A stretch of 64,000 bases of DNA from Laguncularia racemosa (lineage: Eukaryota > Streptophyta > Magnoliopsida > Myrtales > Combretaceae). This document shows, in pieces, positions 47,700-59,430 of the stretch. Positions within the stretch are counted from its first letter, which is position 1, and each line of letters begins with the position of its first letter. The position numbers and the translations under genes are program-made. The notes under the pieces were generated by a model, which made no database searches, was not told the origin of the DNA, and saw only the letters and a program-made list of their open reading frames with translations. The stretch is from contig JBBMOL010000008.1 of assembly GCA_037954665.1 (NCBI GenBank), forward strand, positions 11,377,559 to 11,441,558, written 5' to 3'.

Positions 47700-49110
47700 A
47701 AGAAACAAGACGAGAGCATGGAAGTAACTGGAAATAATGTTATCATCAAGGACGGGTTTCGTTTTCTACTTCTTAAATTATTTCCAAGGTAGAATATATT
47801 AGTTAGTATGCTTTGACCATTTGAATAATTTCATTTGAGTTTTCCGATAATTAATTTGAAGCAACCTGGAAACTTGATTAAACCCTAGCCAAAATAAAGT
47901 GAAGTGAAAGTAGAATAAATATTTGTCGTGTCTCATCATTTTTTTAAGTATATTTTTATCTATTCGGGGATAATAATTTAATATTTTATTATAAAAACCA
48001 ATTCATTCAAATTAAAAATATGCATGTAATTAATCGAGACACCCTTAAAAAATTAAAAAAAGAAGAAGAATTTTTTAATAATAAATATTTATCTATAAAA
48101 ATGAAGCTTGAACTGAGTTTAGACTGTAATAATTTTAGCTAAAAGCTATTTAAAAAATAAAATAAAATGAATTTAAATTAGTTTAGACCAATCATGTTGA
48201 TGATGTGTAGATTATAGTCTAATAATATACAGCTGCCTATTTTATCGTGAATAATATTAATATTCTTAATTTGCTTTGAGGAAATTTTTTACTTTAGGTA
48301 TTTATATATTTATTTATTATTGTTATTATTATTATTTTTTTATTTTTTGAGAGCATCCTGTCTAATGAATTTTGTATACGTGTATGTGATTGATGCCGTC
48401 CTTGCACTTGAAATAAATAAAAAATAAAAAAGGAGAAGTTAAATGGAAGATAGCCGAAGCTTGATCCCGATGTGATCGACTTTTTTTAGTTTTTATTTTT
48501 TATTTTCCCCTTTTCTGTTTAGCAAAATGAAACCATATTGAAACATAATTGGAGGAAAATTTTTTAAGATAAATCATAGTTTCAATTAGATAGGGCATCA
48601 TATTCAAGTACCCACCGAGTTTTTGTTCAATGGATTTGAACTTTGATTAATAAATTCTCGATTGATTGACGTGCATACATAAGCAAGCTTTAATTTATAG
48701 TTAAGATGTTTGATTTGGTAAACCAATGTGTACTAATTTCATAAATAAGCATAAACATCCGTTGTTCAAGTTAATTATAAATATATAAAAATATAGATTT
48801 ATATGACTTAGTCATTTCTTTTATTTTTAATCTCAATCTCTTTAATTCTAACGTTTTTTCAATTATATTTTATATCAAAGTTATATCTTGTATCTAATAA
48901 TATACTATTCTTAATTATGCGAGTTCGTTTTCATCTTATTGTATAATCAATAAATTATTAAAATAATTTACGTCAATAGTTCAATCATTGAAACGTATAT
49001 TTATAATTTAAAAAAATAAAAAAGGGGAGGTGCCGACGGATAAAATACTAATGTGTGGATTTGGACGACAACCTTAAACAGAATATAAACATGTAATATG
49101 ATAACTAAAA
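47700..49110. other. Upstream (promoter) region of the FERONIA gene
   Basis: AT-rich, no gene recognised. The proximal promoter should lie at about 47700-48500 on the minus strand; I could not choose a TATA box. Confidence 0.4.
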
Positions 49111-49399
49111 GCGCGTCAAAAGGTTGTTTGTTTACGCGTGTCTGTCTTGGCTCATTAGCTGGCTTCAAGTCGGAGGCCGCTCCGACTGTCACGTAATCTC
49201 CTGATGATACATATTGAAATTTCCTAGTCAGTTGCAACATCTGTATCAGATTTACATAGTCCTCAGTCATGCCTAGGATCCTACACACGTACTTGCCAAA
49301 GTCGACGCGCGCCCACGCGCTTGCTGGGAAAGTCATAGTCAACCTCGTGCCTTCCTTATTGTTAAACGACGCGTTACAAATGGTAAAACAAATTAACAT
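49001..49399 (-). CDS. Open frame of unknown function in duplicated segment A (possible exon or gene relic)
   Basis: Not recognised. This 132-codon frame has a gene-like composition in its first two thirds, including GTRLTMTFPASAWARVDFG and QYVSSGDYVTVGAASDLKPA. It is GC-richer than its surroundings. The last 40 residues look like read-through of non-coding DNA. A decayed relative lies at 62808-63160, where the matching translation keeps DYV, ELKPAHEPRE and SFNNKE but has stops. It may be one exon of a split gene whose other exons I could not find, or a captured gene fragment. It lies about 1.6 kb upstream of FERONIA on the same strand. Confidence 0.3.
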   Translation of the reverse strand: MLICFTICNASFNNKEGTRLTMTFPASAWARVDFGKYVCRILGMTEDYVNLIQMLQLTRKFQYVSSGDYVTVGAASDLKPANEPRQTRVNKQPFDALLVIILHVYILFKVVVQIHTLVFYPSAPPLFYFFKL

Positions 49400-49670
49400 A
49401 TACTAAAACTCACACACATAAATGCAAGTGGCCTAAAGTAGGAAATAAATTATGAAATCTAGAAGTTAGACTATTCCATCCTTTTCTTTCTTTCTTTTTT
49501 TAAGTAAGTGTTCTTTATCACCTAACCCCTAGTAGGTCAATGATGTTTATTTATGAAGGTTGATCGGATTAGATTAAAGAGTTTTCACTTAATCTTTTCT
49601 TTTATCTAATGCCAAATTTTGGTTTTTCCGAAACCAAAGCCCCTAACATCTACAGTCATAAAATTAGATA
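49121..49670. repeat. Duplicated segment A (diverged partner at 62808-63385)
   Basis: Shared strings in the same order include GTTTGTTTAC, GAGCTGGCTTCAA-like, CTCACGTAATCT-like, TGCTTCCTTATT-like, AAATGGTAAAACAAATTAA, TCAATGATGTTT and TTTTTCCGAAACCAAAGCC. The pair covers about 550 bp with substitutions and indels. Confidence 0.7.
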
Positions 49671-49897
49671 CAGCATGCCCAACTTTACATGCTCAGCATG
49701 CTCCTGCTTTTTGCTTTTTATGCCAAAATAAGAAAATGAATGCTCAATATTATATATTATGTATGCATGGTGGTTAGGTAATATGTATGTGTATGTATTA
49801 AGTATATACATGTTAATATATATGTCTATGTATATATGTACATATATATATATATATATGTATGTAATATACGTTACTTATGTTATATTAGGTATGG

Positions 49898-49913
49898 AAT
49901 AACATACTTATAT
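49898..49913. repeat. LINE target-site duplication, left copy
   Basis: AATAACATACTTATAT, identical to 52823-52838. Confidence 0.9.
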
Positions 49914-52822
49914 GTTACTTTGCGCCATATAGAGAAGGGATATCCATGGCTCCCATATGTTTCAGGTAGTACAGAAATTAAAGCTAATTAAAGAGGGGCT
50001 CAAAAGCTTAAACAGAACTGAATTCTCCAACATATCGCTAAGAGTACAAGATGCGAAGTGAAGGTTGGTACAAGTGCAAGGAGCCATACATGAGGCTGGG
50101 GACACAAATCGGTTGGAAGAGGAGCGAATGGCCTACAAGGAGTATTACACTCTAAGGGGGGCAGAGGAGAGCTTCTTCAAATAGAAGTCCAGGTCAAAAT
50201 GGTTGGAATTGGGGGATAGAAATACGGCTTATTTCCACAAAGCCATGAAGAGTCTTCACAACCGAAGCTCCATACACAGACTGTCCTATGAGGATGGCAG
50301 TGAGGTGGCAGGGGAAGAGGAGGTTGGGCAAGAGATACTCCACTACTTCCAATACTTATATGACCCACCTACAGCTCCTACCACTACTGTCGACGTGGGG
50401 AATTTGACACCACGGATTCTAACTGACCAACAACAACTCGGCCTCGTTGCTGAATTCTCAGATGAGGAGATAAAGTGGGGATTCACATCGCAGGCGAATG
50501 GAAAGGCTCCTGGCCTAAATGGATTCTCTGCTCTGTTCTTCAAGAAAGCCTGAGACATTATAGGTGAGGACTTGATCATTGCCACTAGAGAGTTCATGAC
50601 ATCAGGGCATCTACTAAAAGAGATAAACAACACGGCCATCACTCTAGTACCCAAAGTGGCCAACCCTACTAGACTGGGGGACTTCAGGCCAATCACATGC
50701 TGCAATGTCATTTATAAGGCGATATCCAAGGTGCTTGCAGCAAGGATGAAATCGGTTTTACCTTCCCTAGTTGGGCGAGAACAGGCGGCTTTTGTCCCGG
50801 GTAGGAGGATATCTGATAATATCTTCTTGGCTCAAGAACTCATGGCAAATTACCATGCCAAAGTAGGAGCTCCTTGTTGTATGATGAAGGTGGATCTCTA
50901 ACAAGCCTATGACACAGTGAGGTGGGATTTTGTTCTAGGGGTTCTTTCGGCTATGCACTTTCCTCCCCATTTCTGCAGGCTTATTAGTCAGTGCATATTA
51001 ACGCCAAAATACTCTATCAACATCAATGGGGAGCTGGTGGGTTTCTTTGTAAGCAAAAGAGGTTTAAGACAAGGAGATCCTATCTCTCCTTACCTATTTG
51101 TCCTTTGTATGGAAATCCTCTCCATGCGATTGAGACAACTAATATGGCATCCAGGGTATTCACTTCATTGGAGATGCCAAAATGAACGCCTAACTCATCT
51201 CTATTTTGCAGATGACCTCCTCATATTTTCTAGGGGGAACAAGGAATCTATATCCTTGGTATGACAAACCTTGCAGGACTTCCAGGCCATCTTGGGATTG
51301 GTAATAAATAACCACAAGAGCAGCATTTTCTTTTCTCAGGTCCCAGCAAGTATAAAGGAGGCCATAATCCAGTGCACCCGATTCAGTGAAGGCAAGCTAC
51401 CGGCGCGATACTTAGGGGTTCCCCTCATCTCATCGAAGCTCAAAAGACAGGACTGTGAGATGTTAGTGGAACGCACCTTGACTCGAATCACCTTGTGGAT
51501 AGTAAAGTACTTATCATATGCGGATAGGCTTCAGTTAATCAGATCTGTCCTTTTCTCTATGCGGGTCTATTGGTGCTCCATTTTCATCCTTCCTAAGTCG
51601 GTTGTCTTAAAAATAGAACAACTACTTAGGAATTTCCTTTGGAGTGACAACCCACACATATTCACTAAAGCCAAGGTCAAATGGGCTGAAGTGTGTCAAC
51701 CAAAAGGAAGTGGTGGCCTAGGATTACTGGACATTCACCGGTGGAACAAAGCCATCTAAATCAAGCACGTATGGAGACTCTGTAAAGAGGGAACAAAGAG
51801 CTTATGGCCGAAATGGGTTCATTCCACTCTACTCAAGGGAAAGAATTTCTGGTCTTCCAAGGCACCAGCCGTCTGTTCGTGGACATGGAAGAAATTACTC
51901 AAACTGAGAGGTTTGGTTAGATCTTCCTTCTATTAGGAACCAAACAATGACCTTGAAATTTCGCTATAGGCAGACTTTTGGCTCCCGACAGGACCTTTGG
52001 ATACATTGTTTAGTGCTCGGGTCATGCACAGCACAGGCTTCCCAGACAACACAAGGCTATGCTCCATAATGAGTGGAAACGAATGGAGTATCCCGGAGGG
52101 CCAACCGTGTAATAGTTTTAGCATTCCCCCCTCCATCAAACCGAATACTACAGAGTCAGACTGACTTCGTTGGAAACACTCAGGATCTGGAGAGTACACC
52201 ATAAAGAGTGGTTATGCTTTCCTTAACCCCCCAAGACCAAGAGTACCATGGCAGAGAGTAGTATGGAATAAAACCTCCTTCCCTAGACACGCCTTCATAC
52301 TATGGTTGGCTTGGTTAAGGAAACTATCCACCCTTGATAGGGTACACCGTTGGGGACTAGTGCAGTCTACTACTTGCCTCCTATGTAACTGGCATCAGGA
52401 GGACCACGCCCACCTTTTCTTCCAGTGCGATTACACCTCGCAAGTCTGGAGTATAGTCTGTGACTACATGCATTGTCCAGCCTACTCCAACGACTGGGAT
52501 AATGTGACCAAATTTTTTATGACTCTAGGAGACTCATCGACACATCAGAGATGGCGTGTAACATTAGTGACAACAGTCTACTGTATATGGCGCACCCGAA
52601 ACCAAGTGCGTTTAGGGAATAACATTCCAGGGATTAACATACTAGCAAACCACATACGAGCCTACATAAGGCCACTGTAATCCTATCACTTTACTTTACA
52701 TTAGTGCCTAGGATTAGTATGCTAGCACTTTCATCGATTATGTGCTCCTTGTAACTTGTTTTCATTCCTATATTGTATTTCTCAATATTGTTATTTAATA
52801 AATTATTAATTACCCAAAAAAA
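49914..52822 (+). mobile_element. 5'-truncated L1-type LINE
   Basis: A non-LTR retrotransposon with a 16-bp identical flanking duplication (49898-49913 and 52823-52838) and a short poly-A tail ending at about 52822. It keeps only the reverse-transcriptase half of ORF2 and the 3' UTR. ORF1 and the endonuclease are missing, the usual result of incomplete reverse transcription. It lies about 2.3 kb upstream of the FERONIA transcription unit. Confidence 0.93.
49915..52680 (+). pseudogene. LINE ORF2 remnant (reverse transcriptase and C-terminal zinc finger)
   Basis: One reading frame runs through the whole element without a frameshift. It carries WLELGDRNTAYFHKAMK, NGKAPGLNGFSALFF, ITLVPKV, FRPITCCNVIYKAISKVLA, REQAAFVPGR, KRGLRQGDPISPYLFVL and the catalytic FADDLLIF. 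Near the end (about 52280-52470) is the plant-LINE zinc-binding region HRWGLVQSTTCLLCNWHQEDHAHLFFQC. In-frame stops occur at 49930, 50059, 50182, 50551, 50899, 51262, 51757, 51934, 51967 and 52162, so it is dead. The absence of frameshifts beside ten stops suggests decay by base substitution rather than indels. Confidence 0.92.
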
Positions 52823-52838
52823 AATAACATACTTATAT
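52823..52838. repeat. LINE target-site duplication, right copy
   Basis: AATAACATACTTATAT directly after the poly-A tail. Confidence 0.9.
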
Positions 52839-53070
52839 ATGTTATTAAAGTTTGTTGAAAGATGTAATGCTATAAATGAAAAGTGTTACCGTAAAATATA
52901 ATTAGTACGAGCAACATGAGGCATTGTCGATTCGTTCATATAGTTTAGATGAGAAATAATATGAAATGAATATTAATTATATGAAAAGAATAAACATTAA
53001 TAGAATAATAACTTGAACAATTAAGAAGAATAAATTTTAAAAAAGGTATTTTATTATTTGACCTATTATT
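52839..53070. other. AT-rich spacer
   Basis: No gene recognised. Confidence 0.5.
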
Positions 53071-54300
53071 TACAAAATAGATATTCCAAAAAAACAAAAA
53101 AAAAAAGAGAAAGAAATTAAAAGCCTAAAGCAAGTCGAAAGGCTAATAGGGAAATGACAATCAGGGGAGGTGGTGGCATTGGGTAGCCTCAATAGTGGTA
53201 ATATTCTTGATTTTATGTCCAAATTTCTTAGCCATAAGCATTGAGAGCATGCAACCTTCCATCTTGCTAGGCTTGGTGGGATCAAATCTCCATAACTTGT
53301 GATCAAACATCCATCAAAATCCCTCTATACTCTTTTTGTGCAATGACTATTTGGTCCAATTGTTTGAACATTTACTGCATATCGTATGGGATGGGGTGCC
53401 AATGTGTACCCGCTACCAATTGTTGTTGTTGTCCTCCTTTCTTTGAGCCTATACGTAGCCATGATAATGAATTGTAGTCCATAACATTTAGTGGTTCCTC
53501 CCATTATTACACTTCTTGCCGATGCAATGTTCATTGACCCTCCCTTTTGAAGTAACTTGTTTGTTCATCTTTCACATAATGGAGCTTTTTTTTTTTACCT
53601 CTTGTAGGTTGAAAATTCCATTTGACTTGTAGATGGCATAGTCCCTTAAGTCACAATTATAGGAGAGAAGTATAAATGTAATCAAATGGCCATAGCTAAG
53701 ATGTATGTCTTGTGCCAAAGTGCATAGTAAGTAGCAGATGACAACATAGTCAACATCAATTGGTCTTAAGAGCAACAAATAGAGTTAAATTGTAGCGTAA
53801 TGGTAATGCGTAGTAACATGGTGGAAGATTCTATTATGTAGCAGCAAATCACCGACCTATAAGTTACTCAAGTGCTAGGCTTGTATCTCATATATAGGTC
53901 ATTGGAAGGCATGCTAAAATACTTTAGACGTAACCCATTGCACTAGCATATAGTGGCCTTTAGGACTTACAAGCAAGTGGTTGATGTAATGTGGTGTTAC
54001 TTGGAAAACATAACCAAATATATAAATAGTGAAGTAGTTGGAGTTCCGTCATGTCTCTCACCATATGACCGCATCTCCTTCATCTAGTATGTTCTTTAGT
54101 GTTGCATTTGAGTAGAAAATGCACACCATACTAATATACATTGTATTTGGTAGATTAACCAGTAGATAGAAATGGGTTTCTTCTAACATCATACGAAAAT
54201 CATAAATTTGGTTGAGCTCATCAAAATCATACAATCTCTCATTTGAGTAGAAAATGCACACCATATTAATATACATTTTATTTGGTAGATTAACCAACAG
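53070..54300 (-). pseudogene. Decayed transposon-associated protein gene (plant-specific, tentative)
   Basis: Several minus-strand frames broken by stops read in one direction. Around 53900-53570 the translation holds DLLLHNRIFHHVTTH and PIDVDYVVICYLLCTLAQDIHLSYGHLITFIL. This resembles the region of plant 'putative transposon proteins' that pairs R-L-L-H-H-I with a PYG-LIT segment. Further on, frames at 53534-53325 and 53306-53070 may be its C-terminal part. The resemblance is from memory and is weak. The 135-bp array lies at its upstream end and would encode a repeated N-terminal segment. Confidence 0.3.
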
Positions 54301-54779
54301 CTAGAAATGGGTTTCTTCAAACATCGTACGAAAATCATAAATTTGGTTGAGCTCATCAAAATCATACAATCTCTCATTTGAGTAGAAAATGCACACCACA
54401 TTAATATACATTTTATTTGGTAGATTAACTAGTGGCTAGAAATGGGTTTCTCCTAACATCGTACAAAAATCATAAATTTGGATGAGCTCATCAAAATCAC
54501 ACAATCTCTCATTTGAGTAGAAAATGCACACCATATTAATATACATTTTATTTGGTAGATTAACTAGTGGCTAGAAATGGGTTTCTCCTAACATTGTATG
54601 AAAATCATAAATTTGGTTGAGCTCATCAAAATCATACAATCTCTCATTTGAGTAGAAAATGCACACCATATTAATATACATTTTATTTGGCAGATTAACC
54701 AATGGCTAGAATTGGGTTTCTCCTAACATCGTATGGAAATCATAAATTTGGTTGAGCTCATCAAAATCATATAATCTCT
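54105..54779 (-). repeat. 135-bp tandem array, five copies
   Basis: CATTTGAGTAGAAAATGCAC starts at 54105, 54240, 54375, 54510 and 54645, an exact 135-bp spacing each time. Copies differ by only a few bases. 135 is 45 codons, so a protein read through it would repeat in frame. On the minus strand the unit reads through LYDFDELNQIYDF and LVNLPNKMYINMVCIFYSN, with a stop in some copies. Confidence 0.95.
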
Positions 54780-55388
54780 TAATTAGCAATGATTTTGTAT
54801 AACCTTCCTGCATATAATGATGACACATAGATGCTTTAGATAGGTGGTCTAACAACTCATTGATTGGGGGACTAATAGGTGATGGTGTTGGTGTGAGACT
54901 AAGGGAACGCTCCCTAAAGTGTTTAGATTGCTTGCCGAAAGATTTTGTGTTGGCGAGATGAACCTATGTGTTTTATGGCTAAAAATTTATGAAAAGAACA
55001 CTTTCTAGGTTCACTTAATGTTAAGAAGGATTTTATAAGAGTATTGGAAGAGGATGTGAGGTGTTGATCTGAATGGAGGAAGGAATGGCCTTTTATATAG
55101 GTGGAGTGTGATCATTGGGCACAACGTGGACATGCTACTGCACAATATTGCCATGTTGTGGCCCAACATTTAAAAAAATTTGAAAGTTGGGCCTTAATGT
55201 GCTTATGTTGCTCCTCCAATTCATTTTTTTTTTAAATCATTAAGACACAATGCGGGCAATTGTTGCACAACATGCCCATGTTTTGCCTAATGATTAAAAA
55301 AAAATTGAATGTTAGGTGATAATGTAAGCATGTTAGGTGTGGGCTAAGTAGATAGCGGAAATGACATAATCTTGTCATGGGTCAACAA
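54780..55388. other. Spacer with short repeated phrases
   Basis: Between 55100 and 55340, phrases such as GGGCACAACGTGGACATG, GCACAACATGCCCATGTT and GGCCCAACATTT recur. Similar phrases reappear at 57180-57370, on the far side of the LTR candidate. No gene recognised. Confidence 0.5.
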
Positions 55389-57190
55389 TGTAATACCTAA
55401 GAAATAAAGGAACAAAATGAAATAAAAAGATAATGGCAATTAATGTAATAAGGGTTTTAATGATAGGGGCAATTTTGACTTTTGTGAAGGGAGCTATAAA
55501 TATGATAGAAGAAACCTTGTTTGTCCTTTTCTTTCTTTTTTTCTATTCTTTTTTTTTTCTCACTCAATCTCTCACAAGAGAAACCTTTCTCTCTCTAATA
55601 AGAAAACCCTAATCTGCAGACACATATTGCTAAGTCGTGCCTTTTAACACAAATCCGCTAAGTGAGTAATCCAATCTATGCCTTCTTGTTCCAATAGGTT
55701 TTGATTTTTGTTTAGGGGTTTTAATACAAAATCACTGTAAGACTCTTAAAGGATTCAAGCACAATTGTTGTTATTAAGACGATTTAAAAAGGTAAGTTGT
55801 AAATTATAAATGTACTTTTCATTTTTTGGTGCTTAAATCATTAGAGAATGAGGCATTGTAAGAGAAAAATTAAGGTTTTGTATGTTTTCGGAGAAATAGG
55901 GGTGATTAAGGGTAAGATCATGGTTTTGATCTTATGTATGTTCTTCCAAAACATACAACATACTCTAAACACGGATTGACTCGAGAAGTTCACAACCATT
56001 AACACACTTGTGATCTTACTTCTGATCCTAGTTCACACGCATGAACCTAACCGTGATCCTATCCACAGACTTAATCATAATCCTACTTGTGAACTTGATC
56101 GTGAACTTGCCCATGAACCTTATTTCTTCTTTAAAATAGCATTTTTCTTATATTTTTGTCTTTCACTGTTTTCCAAACACTTTTCTTTACTACTCTATAA
56201 CAATTATACATTAGATTATTACTAGTTAGGGCTCTAAAATTAGTTATTCATGTAATTTTTGATAGTGTCCAATTAAGTAGAATTTGTTACAAACTGTATA
56301 GTGCGACTTTAGGTACGTGTTTACCTTGGTTGCTGCTAGTGGTTGATAGCTTAGAATGATAAATGAACTTAACACATATTGGACCTAATTTTTTATGTTG
56401 CTCATTTGTGGCTTGGTCTAGAGCTAAAGGTAGCAAATTTGTAGAGGGTACCCTATTGAACGATATATGATGTTGTCCCTCGTGAAAATTTGTGTCAAAA
56501 CGATTTAGGATAGATTTTAAGGATACTGGGGTTAAGGGTGGCAATTCTTGATACTAGTCTACAAGTTAGGGCTAGACGTGGTAATTTCCAACTTAGAATA
56601 TAAATATGTATATATGTATTATATAGTGTGGGAAAATCATGAATACCCCCATGTTACTTACTGGACTAAATTGAAGATTAATAATTTGATGGTTTGTGAT
56701 TTATTTGTAGCATTACATGTGTGAATTGTGATTATTATGGTGCATGCATATTTGTATGATACTTACATCTTAGGTTTAGGCTTAACTTTTAATATTTTTC
56801 AATTGTAGGAATATATAATAAATATGCAGACTACAAAGATTTAGGGTATGTTTATTACTATAAGTTGAATGGGGAGATTGGTAATTTCTATTACTACTAT
56901 GATGATATTCGATATTGTGAAGTTCAGATTTAACTGATGAGTTTTTGATAAATCAAATATGGATATTATAGATTAACCCTATGTTCTTAGTAGTTCTAGT
57001 TGCTTTGTTATGTGAAGACTAATAACTTGCATATAAGTCATTCGTTTTGTTATTTGGATTTGCTGTGGTTAAATTTAAGGTTGATGTTGAACAAGTTTGA
57101 AGTTTGTAAATGTGGAGATGAGCCTTTGCATATCACTAGATAGAAGTGACATGTGACAGGTTATAACATTCTAGGTTCTAGGATGTTATA
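55389..57190 (+). mobile_element. Solo-LTR candidate (about 1.8 kb)
   Basis: The segment opens TGTAATACC and closes GGATGTTATA, a possible decay of ...GTTACA. Flanks are AACAA and AACAT (4/5 match). It has a TATA-like GCTATAAATATG (about 55492), a CTCTCTCTAATAAGAAAACCCTAA leader, and TATTTTTCAATTGTA about 400 bp from its end, shared exactly with 14903-14917. The same phrase-rich sequence lies on both sides, as expected if an insertion split it. There is no internal gag-pol. Confidence 0.5.
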
Positions 57191-57710
57191 AACATACCCA
57201 TGTTGCTCTTGCCAAAATTATAGAGGACAATTTGGCAAGCTTGACATACATATGTTGCCCACAAACAAGTCCATATTGCCTCATGTTATTTTTTTTTTAA
57301 TTAAGGCAATTTAGGCTTATTTTAGGCACAACATGGCCATGTCCCAGCTTAACACAGGCATTTTAAGTTGGACATAGCCACATTGTTTCCTACAATATTA
57401 GATGCCTATAAATTAAACCTCAAGCTTCATTTGATTCATCGATTTGTTGCACACTATTCACTTTCCCTCCTCTCTCTCTTGATTCTATTTTATGTTATCT
57501 CAACTTATTTTGCACCCAAACCTTAAGGAAGTAACAACGAGCTATGGTAATCAGTTTAACCCTTCACATCCTTATAAGTATGACAATTTATGGCTTATAC
57601 TTGGCAACTAAAACGGGGTATAATCATACTCAACATATCCAAATTGTTGATTTACATACCACATTTTGCCACTAATAATAATCATGATTTGATACATATT
57701 CTCCTTTTAA
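57191..57710. other. Spacer with short repeated phrases
   Basis: Continues the CCCATGTTG/CACAACATGGCCATG phrases seen left of the LTR candidate. No gene recognised. Confidence 0.5.
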
Positions 57711-58006
57711 TGTAACTTGAATTTGAAATTTGACATTTTTTGCATTTTGCCAAATAAAATGTATTAAACTTAAAATCCGTATTCATTCCTAGAAGGATGA
57801 ACCTACCTACTCACAAGCCACAAGCTACTTAGAGTCATCCATGACTGTTGGGGTGAGATGTAACTTGAATTTGAAATTCGACATTTCTTGCATTTTTTCA
57901 AATAAAATGTATTAAACTTAAAATTCGTATTCATTCCTAGAAGGATGAACTTACCCACTCACAAGCCATAAGCTACTTACAGCCAACCATAACTGTTGGG
58001 GTGAGA
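57711..58006. repeat. Tandem duplication, 148-bp unit, two copies
   Basis: TGTAACTTGAATTTGAAATT starts at 57711 and 57859. Both units end CTGTTGGGGTGAGA. They differ at a modest number of positions, so the duplication is older than the 67-bp one. Confidence 0.9.
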
Positions 58007-58009
58007 TGA

Positions 58010-59430
58010 AGGAAGTAGGTAGCTGATAGGTGTTTAATTGGTCATAATTATTTAGGAAATTTTATAGTATTTCTCTAGAATTGTGGTGTATATTCAAAGA
58101 ATTCGATACTTAATTGGGTAATATTTTGATTTCAAGGTTTTGAGGGGTTATTAAGATGAAAAGGAAGAAAATGAATCAAAATTTACTCAGTTTAGAGCTA
58201 AATTAGAGAAGTTATGAACTTTGGAAAGTTGACACAATTGTTAGATCTAATCATGTCAAAAGTTTGTTGGATTAGAGACTTTGAAGAAGTTTTGGACGAA
58301 AGATACAAGAGGGCTAAACAAGACCATGCCTAAAGGTTGTGTACATCTTGGCATGAAATAAGCTACCAAATACGATAATGTTGGTAAACATGAGCTATTA
58401 GATACGATCGACTATAGGTCATGTTGATTTTAATTCTCGCTTTCTAGATAAGGTTTGATAGCTTGAGTATAGCCATAACTTAAAGCACAATTGTATTGGT
58501 AGGTTGTGTTGGCATTAATTCCAAGGTTTTTGACGTCTACTACACAAAGGAAAGAGGGGACCTGAGCTCATATCTTTTACATATGAATTTTGAAGACTTT
58601 AGGGCTTTAGAAGATAGAGGAGAGTAGCTTTTAAGCTTCAAAATTGAGATTTTTACTTTGAATCTTTTGATGATGTACTCTTTTGCATTATTGAAGGATT
58701 TTGTATCCATCATGATTTGAGCTTAATTTTATGGTATTTAGACTTGTAAATCCTAGGTTTATCATGTGACTAATTTTTATCTTTCAATTTTAATGAAGCA
58801 TTTAATTTATTGATTCAATTATGTGTTCTTGAATAGATTATATTGATATTTTTAGAGTATTATTCTAAGTATTTGATATTATGTATGAAGATTAAGAAGT
58901 TAAGCGTGTAATTAGATTTAAGCATAATTAAAAAGAATTATATATAATCTTATGGATAAGTTACATAATTCTTTCGGAATTGAATTAATCTTGTAAGAGA
59001 ATTCCTTGTTCTTTAATGCGATCTTAAATATGCTATTAAGAAAATATTTAAATAAGTATTTTTGAAATTAGAGTTAATAAACTTGAGAAAGTTATTAACT
59101 TAATTTAGGAATTCTACTAGTCAATGACATTAAAGATGGAATTGGATAATTTTTGTTAAAGTCACATGAGAAATCTTAAGGGAGGTAAAGCCTAGATATT
59201 TGTTTTACATTATTGAAGTTAGTCTTTAATTGTTTTACTCTTCTAATTTTATTTGAGTTTCCTAGTAAATTAGTTAGTAGTTAGTTTAAGACTTTTAGTT
59301 TATTTAATTCCTTAAAATTTTATCTACTGGATAATAAATTTTAGGTTAGGATTAAGAGTCACAATCTCGGTAGAATAACATCCGTATTCAATCCACTATA
59401 CCACTTGATGGATAGGTATACTTGCCTCAC
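58010..59430 (+). mobile_element. Old LTR-like segment (Athila/Tat-type 3' end), tentative
   Basis: The middle holds decayed CACG-type phrases (58320-58420). The right part ends with AGAGTCACAATCTCGGTAGAATAACATCCGTATTC...ACTATACCACTTGATGG...GTATACTTGCC, which resembles the conserved 3' end of Athila/Tat LTRs. No partner LTR, target duplication or coding region was found, so this rests on recognition of the end only. Confidence 0.35.

Noticed and set aside
54105..54779. Satellite or centromeric repeat
   Set aside because: Only five copies, and the unit lies in phase with a decayed coding frame; there is no long array.
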